Shown piece after piece: positions 34,245 through 42,628 of a stretch of 64,000 nt of DNA (position 1 is the stretch's first letter; each line of letters begins with the position of its first letter). Origin of the DNA: Rhodospirillales bacterium (GTDB taxonomy: Bacteria > Pseudomonadota > Alphaproteobacteria > ATCC43930 > CGMCC-115725); assembly GCA_027315365.1 (NCBI GenBank), contig DAHUYF010000123.1, positions 16,843 to 80,842 of the forward strand, given 5' to 3'. Position numbers and translations under genes: made by a program. Under the pieces are notes generated by a model. It had not been told where the DNA came from and made no database searches. It was given only the letters and a program-made list of their open reading frames with translations.

Positions 34245-35546
34245 TCAGCGCTTTCCGATGCGGAACATCCGCATCGTGTCATCGTACTCGAAGACCTCGG
34301 CATACCGTGCCCAGCCCGTGACCGCGCGCAAGGTCCGTTCCGCGTCGCGGCGGATCATGTGGTCTTCGAGCTCCGACTCGAACCGCACGCGCGGCGCACG
34401 ATGGCCTTCGCGCTCGTCGAGAACGCGGCGAATATGCGCGGCAAGCGGCACGAATTTGAGCAGATGCTCGTTGAACAGCCGCTTGCGCTCCTCCGTCTCG
34501 CAGCGGACAAAGGTGCGCCCTGCCGCTGTGAGCTTGAGGCTCCCCGCACTCAGCTCGGCGAACTCCAGGATGTGCAGCCCCTCGGCGATCGGGAAGAGAT
34601 CGTCCACTTCGAAAGAGAGCGCGCCGGCGAGCGCGCCCAGTTCGGCGCTGCCGGAATAAGGCGCCGAGGCCAGGGTCTCGAGCAGGCCGCGCATCTGGTT
34701 GACGGAGGCGCGCGGCAGCGCCTGCGCCAGCCCGCCGTGAAGCCGGCCCTGCGCTTTGATCGAGGCGAGCGCGCGCGAGGTCAGGATCGAATAGATCTCG
34801 TCGACGATGGCCCGGAAGGCGTCGTCCAGGCGGTTGCGGGGACGCGCGAGCGGAACCGGGATATCGGCGGCAATTCGGCCGGGATTGGAGGAGAGGACGA
34901 GGGTCCGGTCGCACATCAGAACCGCTTCCTCGATATTGTGGGTCACGAGCAGTACCGACCGGGTCGGCATCTGGCGCTCGATCCAGAGATCGAGAAAGTC
35001 GGTGCGCAGCGTCTCCGCCGTCAGCACGTCGAGGGCCGAGAACGGCTCGTCCATGAGCAGCACGAGGGGCTCGATGACCATAGCCCGGGCGAACCCCACC
35101 CGCTGGCGCATGCCACCCGACAGCTCGCGCGGATATGCGGATTGAAAGCCGTCGAGCCCGATCAGGTCGATGGCGGATTGCGCGCGCCGGCGCGCCTCTG
35201 CGCGGGGCAGCCCGAGCGCGTCGAGTCCGGCCTCCACATTCTCCAAGACCGTCAACCAGGGGAAGAGCGCGAAGGTCTGGAATACCACTGCGATGCCTTC
35301 GGCGGGCCCCTCGAGCGGCGCCCCGCGATAGAGGATCTCGCCGGAAGTGGGCCTGATGAGCCCGGCGGCAATACGCAGCAGGGTCGACTTGCCGGAGCCG
35401 GAGCGCCCGAGAAGGCCCAGGATCTCGCCATCGCGCAGGGCGAGATCGATATCCGCGAGCACCGGCAGCGGCTCCCCGGACGGCTTGGCGAAGGTCCGGC
35501 AGATCTTGCGCAGCTCGATGGTCGGCGCGCCGGCTGTCGCAGTCAT
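34245..35546 (-). CDS. NitT/TauT-type ABC transporter ATPase with AAA-associated C-terminal domain
   Basis: A 433-residue protein starting at ATG 35546. The ABC domain (1-260) has Walker A GRSGSGKST, signature LSGGMRQRVGFARA, Walker B LVLLMDEPFSALD and the switch His in VLLVTHNIEEAV. Residues 290-433 form the AAA-associated C-terminal domain (VDDLFPIAEGLHILEFAELSAGSLKLTAAGRTFV) found in some NitT/TauT-class ATPases; it resembles a winged helix and may regulate activity. The permease gene ends 8 nt upstream. No periplasmic binding protein gene is nearby, so the substrate (classically an oxyanion, sulfonate or bicarbonate) cannot be named. Confidence 0.88.
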   Translation of the reverse strand: MTATAGAPTIELRKICRTFAKPSGEPLPVLADIDLALRDGEILGLLGRSGSGKSTLLRIAAGLIRPTSGEILYRGAPLEGPAEGIAVVFQTFALFPWLTVLENVEAGLDALGLPRAEARRRAQSAIDLIGLDGFQSAYPRELSGGMRQRVGFARAMVIEPLVLLMDEPFSALDVLTAETLRTDFLDLWIERQMPTRSVLLVTHNIEEAVLMCDRTLVLSSNPGRIAADIPVPLARPRNRLDDAFRAIVDEIYSILTSRALASIKAQGRLHGGLAQALPRASVNQMRGLLETLASAPYSGSAELGALAGALSFEVDDLFPIAEGLHILEFAELSAGSLKLTAAGRTFVRCETEERKRLFNEHLLKFVPLAAHIRRVLDEREGHRAPRVRFESELEDHMIRRDAERTLRAVTGWARYAEVFEYDDTMRMFRIGKR

Positions 35547-35554
35547 CGGCGCGC

Positions 35555-37291
35555 TCAGTCGAGCCGCGTCCGGCGCTCGGCGAAAGCGTAGAGCGGACGC
35601 CAGAGCAGGCGATTCGCGGCGATGACGAACAGCGACATGACGGCTATGCCGAGTGCGATGCGCGGAAAGTCGCCGGCGGCGGTCCGCTCGGCGATATAGG
35701 CTCCGAGGCCGCCGGCGCTGAGCCGGGTCTGTCCCCAGCTCACCGCTTCTGCGACGATGCTCGCGTTCCACGCCCCGCCGGAGGCGGTAATGGCGCCGGT
35801 GACGTAAAAGGGAAAGACGCCGGGCAGCATCACCTCCCGCCACCAACGCCAGCCTCCGATGCGGAAGCTCGCCGCCGCCTCGCGAAAATCGCTTGGAAAC
35901 GCGCTCGCGCCTGCCACGACATTGAAGAGAATATACCATTGGGTCCCGAGGACCATCAGCGGACTGAGCCAGATCCGAGGCGCGAGGTCGAACCGCAGGA
36001 TGAAGAACACGGCCACCGGAAAGAGCAGGTTGGCGGGAAAGGCCGCGAGGAACTGCGCCAGCGGCTGCGCTGCCTCGGCGAGCTTCGGCCTCAGCCCCAC
36101 GAAAACCCCGATCGGCACCCACACCACCGTCGCGAGCGCGATGAGGACGGCGACCCGGAGCAAGGTGAGCCCGCCCTCGCCAGCGGCGACCGCGACGTCG
36201 CCCCACGACAGCTCGGCGCCGGCGACGCGGTAGAGCTGCCGCAGCGCGGCGCCAATGCCGGCAATGATCAGGCCGTACCACGCGAGATCGCCGATCCGCC
36301 GCCGGGGTCCCCAGCCGATGAGGCCGTGAAGCGCCGGCGGCAAGGAGAGCCGCGCCCGCGCCGCGCTCGCCAGTCCCGCCGCCATCGGGCTGGTGACCCG
36401 CCGCAGCAGGCGCGCACGGCGAAACAGGTCGAGCACCCAGGATCGCGGCACCGATGCCGCGGCGGTCTGCTCAAAACGGAACTTGTCCGCCCAGGCCACC
36501 AGCGGACGGAACAGCAGCTGATCGTAGACGAGGATCGCGGCGCTCATCGCAACGATCGCCCAGCCCACGGCGGCCAGATCGCGCTCGGCGATCGCGCGCG
36601 CGACATAGGAACCGACGCCGGGAAGATTGATCTGGAGATCGCCGACCGCGATCGCCTCGGAGGCCACGACGAAGAACCATCCGCCCGACATCGACATCAT
36701 CGTGTTCCAGACGAGGCCCGGCATGGCAAATGGCACCTCGAGCCGCCAGAAGCGCTGCCAGGCCGAGAAGCGGAAGCTGCGGCTCGCCTCATCGAGGTCG
36801 CGCGGCACCGTCCGCAGCGATTGATAGAAGCTGAACGCCATGTTCCAGGCCTGACTGGTGAAAATGGCGAAGATCGCGGCGAGCTCCGGCCCCAGCTCAT
36901 TGCCGGGGAAGAGCGCCACGAAAAACAGCACCGTGAAGGAAAGATATCCCAGGATCGGCACCGATTGCAGCACGTCGAGCAACGGCACCAGTACCATCTC
37001 CGCGCGACGGCTCTTGGCGGCCAGCGTGGCGTAGGTGAAGGTGAAGAACAGCGACGCCGCGATGGCCACCAGCATCCGCATCGTGGTGCGCAGCGCGTAG
37101 AACGGGAGCGCGAGGGGCGAGAGCGTGATGTCCGGCTGCCGCGCGGCGCCGAGCGGGGCGACCATCTGGCGGGCGGTCGAGCCGAGAACCAGGATGAGTG
37201 CGAGCACCAGCACGGTGGCGGCAAGATCGCGCCAGCCCGGGGCTTGCCGGTACCACCTGCCGTCCCTCAGAATCTCCGCGTGATGCTCCAT
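35555..37291 (-). CDS. Fused double ABC transporter permease (NitT/TauT-like)
   Basis: A 578-residue protein with about 12 membrane helices in two homologous halves, each with the EAA-type cytoplasmic loop: DEASRSFRFSAWQRFWRLEVPFAMPG (near 165) and REAAASFRIGGWRWWREVMLPGVFPF (near 480). Two permease modules normally encoded as a homodimer are fused here, an arrangement known for this class with the AAA-associated ATPase. The ATG at 37291 is 10 nt after the phaC stop; an in-frame start upstream lies inside phaC and is rejected. Operon order is phaC, permease, ATPase. Both halves look intact. Confidence 0.88.
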   Translation of the reverse strand: MEHHAEILRDGRWYRQAPGWRDLAATVLVLALILVLGSTARQMVAPLGAARQPDITLSPLALPFYALRTTMRMLVAIAASLFFTFTYATLAAKSRRAEMVLVPLLDVLQSVPILGYLSFTVLFFVALFPGNELGPELAAIFAIFTSQAWNMAFSFYQSLRTVPRDLDEASRSFRFSAWQRFWRLEVPFAMPGLVWNTMMSMSGGWFFVVASEAIAVGDLQINLPGVGSYVARAIAERDLAAVGWAIVAMSAAILVYDQLLFRPLVAWADKFRFEQTAAASVPRSWVLDLFRRARLLRRVTSPMAAGLASAARARLSLPPALHGLIGWGPRRRIGDLAWYGLIIAGIGAALRQLYRVAGAELSWGDVAVAAGEGGLTLLRVAVLIALATVVWVPIGVFVGLRPKLAEAAQPLAQFLAAFPANLLFPVAVFFILRFDLAPRIWLSPLMVLGTQWYILFNVVAGASAFPSDFREAAASFRIGGWRWWREVMLPGVFPFYVTGAITASGGAWNASIVAEAVSWGQTRLSAGGLGAYIAERTAAGDFPRIALGIAVMSLFVIAANRLLWRPLYAFAERRTRLD

Positions 37292-37301
37292 GACCGTGAG
37301 G

Positions 37302-39191
37302 TCATGGCGCCAGCACGTAGCGGCCCGGCGCGTCAGCGAGCGCGGGGTATCCGGCGTCCGGAGCGCCCAGGGCGGGCGGCGTCCCGGGCGCGGAAGAGTG
37401 CTCGCCAAGCCAAGCCGCCCATGCCGGCCACCACGACCCCTCGCTCGCCGGCGTCGCCGCCGCCCAGGTCTCGGGGTCGGTATAGCGCCCGCCGGCCGGG
37501 CGATGCGCCATTTGGAAGGAGCGGCCAGGATGTCCGGGCTCGCTGACAATGCCGGCGTTGTGCCCGCCGGAGGTCAGAACGAAGTCGATGGGCGCATCGG
37601 TCAGCAGGTGAATCTTGTAGACCGACAGCCAGGGCGCCACGTGGTCCGTCCGGGTTGATACGACGAACATCGGTGCGCGGATGTCGGTCAGCGCGATTGG
37701 CCGCCCCTCGACGCGATACTGCCCTTCCGCAAGCTCGTTCTCGACGAAAAGATGACGCAGATATTCGGAATGCATGCGGTAGGGCATGCGCGTGGCATCG
37801 GCATTCCACGCCATCAGATCATTCATCGGCACGCGCTCGCCCTCGAGATATTGGCGTATCCCCTGGGACCAGATCAGATCGTTCGACCGCAGCAGCTGAA
37901 AGGCGCCGGACATCTGGCGCGTGTCGAGGTACCCCTGCTCCCACATGGTGTCTTCGAGATAGGCCACCTGGCTGTTGCCGAGGAAAAGGGTGAGCTCGCC
38001 CGCCTCGGTGAAGTCGGTTTCCGCCGCGAACAAGCTCACGGTCTTGAGGCGTTCGTCGTGATCGCGCGCCAGCGTCGCGGCCGCGATCGACAGCAGCGTG
38101 CCGCCGAGACAGTAGCCGCAGGCGTGGACCGGCTGTCCGGGGCAGATCGCGCCGATCGCATCGAGGGCCTTGCCGATGCCCAGGCGGCGATAATCCTCCA
38201 TGCCGAGATCGCGCTGCTCCGCCGTCGGATTGCGCCAGGATATGATGAAAACCGTGAACCCCTGGCCCACTAGATATCGCACCAGGGAATTTTCCGGCGA
38301 CAGGTCGAGGATATAATACTTCATGATCCACGCCGGCACGATCAGGACCGGCTCGGGACGGACCGCGCCGGTGCTCGGCGCATATTGGATAAGCTCGATC
38401 AGCTCGTTGCGGCAGACCACCCTCCCCGGAGTGATCGCGACCTCCTCGCCGACGCGAAAGGCGCCCGTGCCCACCGGCCTACGGCCGGCGATGGCGCGCT
38501 CCCAATCCTCGATGAAATACTGCGCCCCGCGCAGGAAGTTCTGCCCGCCCTCCTCCAGCGTCCGGCGCAGCACTTCCGGATTGGTGAAGGGAAAATTGGA
38601 CGGCGAGAAGATGTCGAGGATCTGCCGGACGGTGAAGGAGACCATGCGCTGATGTCGCGGCGAGACGCCGCGAATGGCGCTGGTGGCGTTGTACCACCAC
38701 TGCTGCTGCAGCAGGAACGCCTGATAGATCGTGCTGAACGGCTGCTGCTGCCATGCCGCGTCGCTGAAGCGCCTGTCTTGCGGCAGCGGTTCGATGCAGG
38801 GCCGGGTGTCCGGGTCGACCGCCGTCCGCGACAGATAGATCGCCAGGCGCACCCATTTGCGCGCCGCCTTCTCCAGCAGGTTCGCCTGCTTGCCGGGCGC
38901 GTTCGCGAGATGAGCGGCCCAGTCGAAAAACGCCACCATCATCCCGGCCGGCGACAGGGACAAGGTGAGACGGCCCTGCCAGGCATGCATCAACCGGTCG
39001 ACCACCTCGGCCCGTGCCGCATCCGCCTCGGGCTCGTCCGGAATGGACGGCGGATTGGCCGTGAGATCGCGGGCGCCGCGCGCCGGCATGAGACGGTCTT
39101 TCGGCGTGGCGCCAAGCTCCTGAACCGGCGCCGGCGCGCGGAGCAGGAGCGTCGGCTTTGTCGGGTCTTTGGGTTGCAGCTTGGGGCTCAT
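37302..39191 (-). CDS. phaC: Polyhydroxyalkanoate synthase, class I
   Basis: A 629-residue enzyme that polymerises (R)-3-hydroxyacyl-CoA into PHA. An N-terminal PhaC_N region (about 110-270: SPSNFPFTNPEVLRRTLEEGGQNFLRG) precedes the alpha/beta hydrolase core with the lipase-like box GYCLGG (Cys361), Asp in FVVSTRTDHVAPW and His in LTSGGHNAGIV, the full catalytic triad. The ATG at 39191 follows GAGGC; the frame extends to 39308 but reaches into the promoter box. A perfect FNR/FixK box sits 100 bp upstream. Storage of reducing power as PHA at low oxygen is the likely use. Confidence 0.95.
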   Translation of the reverse strand: MSPKLQPKDPTKPTLLLRAPAPVQELGATPKDRLMPARGARDLTANPPSIPDEPEADAARAEVVDRLMHAWQGRLTLSLSPAGMMVAFFDWAAHLANAPGKQANLLEKAARKWVRLAIYLSRTAVDPDTRPCIEPLPQDRRFSDAAWQQQPFSTIYQAFLLQQQWWYNATSAIRGVSPRHQRMVSFTVRQILDIFSPSNFPFTNPEVLRRTLEEGGQNFLRGAQYFIEDWERAIAGRRPVGTGAFRVGEEVAITPGRVVCRNELIELIQYAPSTGAVRPEPVLIVPAWIMKYYILDLSPENSLVRYLVGQGFTVFIISWRNPTAEQRDLGMEDYRRLGIGKALDAIGAICPGQPVHACGYCLGGTLLSIAAATLARDHDERLKTVSLFAAETDFTEAGELTLFLGNSQVAYLEDTMWEQGYLDTRQMSGAFQLLRSNDLIWSQGIRQYLEGERVPMNDLMAWNADATRMPYRMHSEYLRHLFVENELAEGQYRVEGRPIALTDIRAPMFVVSTRTDHVAPWLSVYKIHLLTDAPIDFVLTSGGHNAGIVSEPGHPGRSFQMAHRPAGGRYTDPETWAAATPASEGSWWPAWAAWLGEHSSAPGTPPALGAPDAGYPALADAPGRYVLAP

Positions 39192-39290
39192 GGAAAGCCT
39201 CGCGATTTCCTTCAGGTTCCGTCCTGATCCGAAGGGGCCTTCGGCGGACCCCATCCGATCGAACGATAGGCGGCCGATGTCTCGACAGCT

Positions 39291-39304
39291 TTGATTTGCC
39301 TCAA
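39291..39304. promoter_or_regulatory. FNR/FixK-type box for phaC (TTGATTTGCCTCAA)
   Basis: Exact TTGA-N6-TCAA, with a less symmetric centre than the other copies. It is centred 106 bp before the phaC start. Confidence 0.7.
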
Positions 39305-39344
39305 TCAATGCATCTGGACGAAACGGCGACGGCCATTGCTTCGA

Positions 39345-39800
39345 TCACGAGGATATGGTCGAAGCGATGCCGCCGCGGCTGCGTCCCACTCTTGTCGTGC
39401 GCTGCGCCGGCTGTCCGGCCCTCTGCTCCCGGGCGCCGGCTCTGGCCGCTTCCCGCCGCCGGACCACCGCCGCGTCGGTCAGCGCGCGCATATCGGTTTC
39501 CAGACGCTTGGTCTCTCCTTCGATCCATTCGGCCTGGATCTTGGAGGCATCCGCCACATCCTCGCACGCGCATAGCCGCTCGAGCGCGTGGAGTGCGGCC
39601 TCCGTTCCCTCGCGCCGCCGCGTCACCCAATCCGCCATCGCCGGCGCAACCGCCTTCAGCATGTCGGCCTGCCATTGAAGCCAAAGCTCCACCGGCCAAA
39701 CAGCCAATCGCATCGCCTGGCCGTTGAAGCCGTTGAACACGGGGAAGCCGGCGATGTCTCGCCCGGCGCCTCCTGCCGCTGCTTGCGTTCGCTTGTCCAT
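39345..39800 (-). CDS. Phasin-like protein
   Basis: A 151-residue protein starting at ATG 39800 behind AGGAGACAG. The helical middle (LAVWPVELWLQWQADMLKAVAPAMADWVTRRREGTEAAL) has the amphipathic pattern and spacing of phasins that coat PHA granules, and the tail is basic and Gly/Arg-rich. It is the gene directly upstream of phaC in the same direction, which strengthens the call. Sequence similarity to named phasin families is only moderate. A perfect box lies upstream (39952), giving an inferred leader of about 117 nt. Confidence 0.7.
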   Translation of the reverse strand: MDKRTQAAAGGAGRDIAGFPVFNGFNGQAMRLAVWPVELWLQWQADMLKAVAPAMADWVTRRREGTEAALHALERLCACEDVADASKIQAEWIEGETKRLETDMRALTDAAVVRRREAARAGAREQRAGQPAQRTTRVGRSRGGIASTISS

Positions 39801-39951
39801 GAGCCTGTCTCCTGCATAAAACAACCGAGTCTGCGGGCAAACCGACATGAGCGGCGGGCCTCTCGGCGAGGATCGCCGATTGAACTCGCCACCACGCCGC
39901 TTCCCCTGTCGTCTATGGCGGACAGATTACGATAATCGCCGAGGCCGGTGC

Positions 39952-39965
39952 TTGATCCAGATCAA
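39952..39965. promoter_or_regulatory. FNR/FixK-type box (TTGATCCAGATCAA)
   Basis: Exact palindrome, nearer of two to the phasin-like gene on the minus strand. Confidence 0.75.
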
Positions 39966-39989
39966 TAAGCGCGCCTCGTGCCGCCAGGC

Positions 39990-40003
39990 TTGATCCAGCT
40001 CAA
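39990..40003. promoter_or_regulatory. FNR/FixK-type box (TTGATCCAGCTCAA)
   Basis: Exact TTGA-N6-TCAA, 38 bp from the previous box. A -41.5 position for the plus-strand hydrolase gene gives a leader of about 23 nt. Confidence 0.75.
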
Positions 40004-40060
40004 GGGCAACGGTTGGCCGGACGCTATGCTTCACTCTTGGCCCACCAGCAGGAGGGCTCG

Positions 40061-40747
40061 ATGCCGATCGGTCAAACGCCGGATGCGCCTCGCCGCAATG
40101 AAGAGCGCCTGAGGACGGTACGGATACCGCCATTCCAGCTGGAGGGGGCCCTTGGCCTTCCGGCCGGACCGGCGAGCGGGCTGGTTCTCTTCGCCCATGG
40201 CAGCGGCAGCAGCCGCTTCAGCCCACGCAACCTCCATGTGGCGAGCGCGTTGCGGCAATCGGGGCTCGCGACGCTGCTCTTCGATCTCCTGAGCGAGCGC
40301 GAGGCGGCAGAGCGCGCCAACGTCTTCGATGTCGACCGCCTCGCCGAGCGCCTTCTCGCCGCGACCGCCTGGGCCCAGACCTCGGCAGCGACCCGGGCGA
40401 TGCCCTTGGCCTATTTCGGCGCCAGCACCGGCGCCGCGGCGGCGCTCATCGCCGCCGCACGGCTGGGGGATGAGATCGGCGCCGTCGTCTCGCGCGGCGG
40501 CCGGCCCGATCTCGCCGGCGAGGCGCTGCCGCGGGTGACGGCTCCAACCCTGCTAATCGTCGGCGGCGAGGACAGCGACGTGCTCGCGCTCAATCGGGCG
40601 GCGCTCCGCGCCTTGCGCTGCAAGGCCGCGATCGAGATCGTGCCGGGCGCGACCCATCTCTTCGAGGAGCCGGGTGCGCTCGAGGCGGTGGTCGACCTCG
40701 CGCGGCACTGGTTCCTCGACCATCTGGCCGCACGCGGGAAAGGATGA
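40061..40747 (+). CDS. Alpha/beta hydrolase (dienelactone hydrolase-like)
   Basis: A 228-residue protein starting at ATG 40061 behind AGGAGGG. The fold is shown by LVLFAHGSGSSRFSPRNLHVASAL (oxyanion loop), the nucleophile elbow YFGASTGAAAALIAA with Ser, LIVGGEDSDVLALNR with the acid, and GATHLFEEPG with His. These are short, lid-poor hydrolases usually annotated as dienelactone-hydrolase-like with unknown ester substrate. The next gene, a phosphoribosyltransferase, starts 4 nt after its stop, a pairing that recurs in bacteria. A box upstream suggests low-oxygen induction. Confidence 0.88.
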   Translation: MPIGQTPDAPRRNEERLRTVRIPPFQLEGALGLPAGPASGLVLFAHGSGSSRFSPRNLHVASALRQSGLATLLFDLLSEREAAERANVFDVDRLAERLLAATAWAQTSAATRAMPLAYFGASTGAAAALIAAARLGDEIGAVVSRGGRPDLAGEALPRVTAPTLLIVGGEDSDVLALNRAALRALRCKAAIEIVPGATHLFEEPGALEAVVDLARHWFLDHLAARGKG

Positions 40748-40751
40748 GGCC

Positions 40752-41444
40752 ATGCTGTTCGCGGATCGCCAGGATGCCGGCCGGCGGCTGGCAAGCGAAC
40801 TCCTGCGCTTCAAGGACCGGCGGCCGGTGATCCTGGCACTGCCGCGCGGCGGCGTGCCCGTGGCCTTCGAAATCGCAACCCGCCTCGACGCTCCCCTCGA
40901 CGTCGTTCTCGTGCGCAAGATCGGCCATCCCGGGTCGCCTGAACTGGCCGTCGGCGCCATTGCCGAGGGCGCAGCGCCGGAGGCCTTTATCGACGACCGC
41001 GCAGTCGCCGATCTCGACGTCCCACGCGCTTATCTCGACGCGGAGATCGGCAGGCAGCGGCGGGAGATCGAGCGTCGCCGCCACCTCTATTTCAAGGGTC
41101 GGCCGCCGGTCGACATCCGGGACTGCACCGCGATCGTGGTCGATGACGGCATCGCCACGGGTGCGACCATGCACGCCGCGCTTCGCGCCGTTCGCAGCCG
41201 GACGCCGGCGACGCTCGTCCTGGCGGTGCCGGTCGCGCCGGCGGGAACGCTGGAGGCCTTGCGGGCCGAGGTGGACGAGATCGTCTGCCTGTCCTCACCG
41301 GAGGATTTCGGCGCGGTCGGCCTCTTCTATGCCGATTTCCGGCCGGTGGAAGACCAGATTGTCGTCGATCTCCTCGAGCGGGCGGCGCAGGCACGGGCGC
41401 AGCCGCCGCGTTCCGCGCCCCCGCCCGGCGCCGCCCAGCCATGA
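40752..41444 (+). CDS. Phosphoribosyltransferase-like protein
   Basis: A 230-residue protein starting at ATG 40752. The type I PRTase fold is shown by VILALPRGGVPVAFEIATRL and the PRPP loop TAIVVDDGIATGATMHAALRAV. A hood insertion sits between about 75 and 120 (PELAVGAIAEGAAPEAFIDD). These proteins, often next to hydrolase or USP genes, have not been assigned a base; they may salvage nucleobases. The preceding hydrolase shares the transcription unit. It is convergent with the exporter operon. Confidence 0.88.
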   Translation: MLFADRQDAGRRLASELLRFKDRRPVILALPRGGVPVAFEIATRLDAPLDVVLVRKIGHPGSPELAVGAIAEGAAPEAFIDDRAVADLDVPRAYLDAEIGRQRREIERRRHLYFKGRPPVDIRDCTAIVVDDGIATGATMHAALRAVRSRTPATLVLAVPVAPAGTLEALRAEVDEIVCLSSPEDFGAVGLFYADFRPVEDQIVVDLLERAAQARAQPPRSAPPPGAAQP

Positions 41445-41488
41445 TGTCATCACCGAGCGGCATCCCGCCCGCACGCCCGGGCATCGCG

Positions 41489-42622
41489 TCAGTCGAGCGA
41501 TTTCCGGAAGCGAAGAATGCTGATGCCGAGCAGTAGCGATCCCAGCAGGGTCATGCCGATCAGATCCGGCCACAGCGCGTCGAGCCCGACGCCCTTGAGG
41601 AAGGTCGCGCGGATGACGACGAGATAATAGCTGAGCGGATTGAGGTAGCTCAGCCATTGCAGCGGTTCGGGCATGCTGGCGATGGGAAAGGCGAAGCCGG
41701 AGAGCGTGAACATCGGATTGAGTACGAAAAAATTCGCGGCAAACGCCTGCTGCTGCGTCTTCGAGAGCGTCGAGATCAGCAACCCCAACCCCAGGGTGCT
41801 GAGCAGGAAGAGGCAGGTTCCGAGCAGCAGGATCAGCGGGCTTCCGACGAAGGGGACGCCGAACCATAATGTTCCGAAGAGCGCCACCAGCGCCACTTCC
41901 GCGAGGCCGATGATGAAGAACGGCACGGTCTTGCCGAGGATGTATTCGGCCGGACGGATCGGCGTCACCATGATCTGCTCGAGCGTGCCGATCTCGCGCT
42001 CGCGGACGATGGCCGAAGCGGTAAGGCTGACCACGAGAACCAGGGTCAGCGACCCGACCACCCCCGGCACGAAGAACCACCTTCCATTAAGATCGGCGTT
42101 GTACCACGGGCGTTGCTCGATCCCGACCTGGACGATCCCGGCGCCGGGTGCACCGACACCGCGCCGGAGCAGATCGGCGCCGTAGTCCGCGGCGTATTGC
42201 TGCACGATGAGATTGAGATATCCGAGCGCGATTAGCGCCGTGTTGGAATTGGTGCCGTCGACGATCACCTGCAGCGGCGCGCTCTGGCCCTTGAGCAGCA
42301 GCTCGGCGAATCCGGCATGCACGACGATGGCCAGCGCAGCGTCGCTGCGGTTGATGGCATCCTCGACCTCGGCGTCACTCCGCGCGATTTTCACGACCCG
42401 GAACCGGTCGCTGAAGCTGAAGCGCGAAATCAGCTCGCGGCTCTCCTGCGAATGGTCGCGATCGAGGACGACCGTCGGGACGTGATAGACCTCGAAGGTC
42501 GCCGCATAGCCGAAGACCAGCATCTGGACCAGCGGCGGAACGATGAGGCGGAAGCGCGCCCAGCGGTCGCGCTTGAGCTGGATGAATTCCTTGACCAGCA
42601 TATGCCAGATGCGCTCGAACAT
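41489..42622 (-). CDS. ABC-2 type exporter permease (YbhR/YbhS-like), second copy
   Basis: A 377-residue membrane protein: one N-terminal helix, a large periplasmic loop (residues about 45-170), then five C-terminal helices with the family signature VREREIGTLEQIMVTPIRPAEYILGKTVPFFIIG. Last gene of the HlyD-ATPase-ATPase-permease-permease operon, ending convergently with the phosphoribosyltransferase gene. It starts 6 nt after the other permease stop. It pairs with it as a heterodimer. Typical clients of YbhGFSR-like systems are drugs or lipophilic compounds, not determined here. Confidence 0.9.
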   Translation of the reverse strand: MFERIWHMLVKEFIQLKRDRWARFRLIVPPLVQMLVFGYAATFEVYHVPTVVLDRDHSQESRELISRFSFSDRFRVVKIARSDAEVEDAINRSDAALAIVVHAGFAELLLKGQSAPLQVIVDGTNSNTALIALGYLNLIVQQYAADYGADLLRRGVGAPGAGIVQVGIEQRPWYNADLNGRWFFVPGVVGSLTLVLVVSLTASAIVREREIGTLEQIMVTPIRPAEYILGKTVPFFIIGLAEVALVALFGTLWFGVPFVGSPLILLLGTCLFLLSTLGLGLLISTLSKTQQQAFAANFFVLNPMFTLSGFAFPIASMPEPLQWLSYLNPLSYYLVVIRATFLKGVGLDALWPDLIGMTLLGSLLLGISILRFRKSLD

Positions 42623-42628
42623 GGCCGC

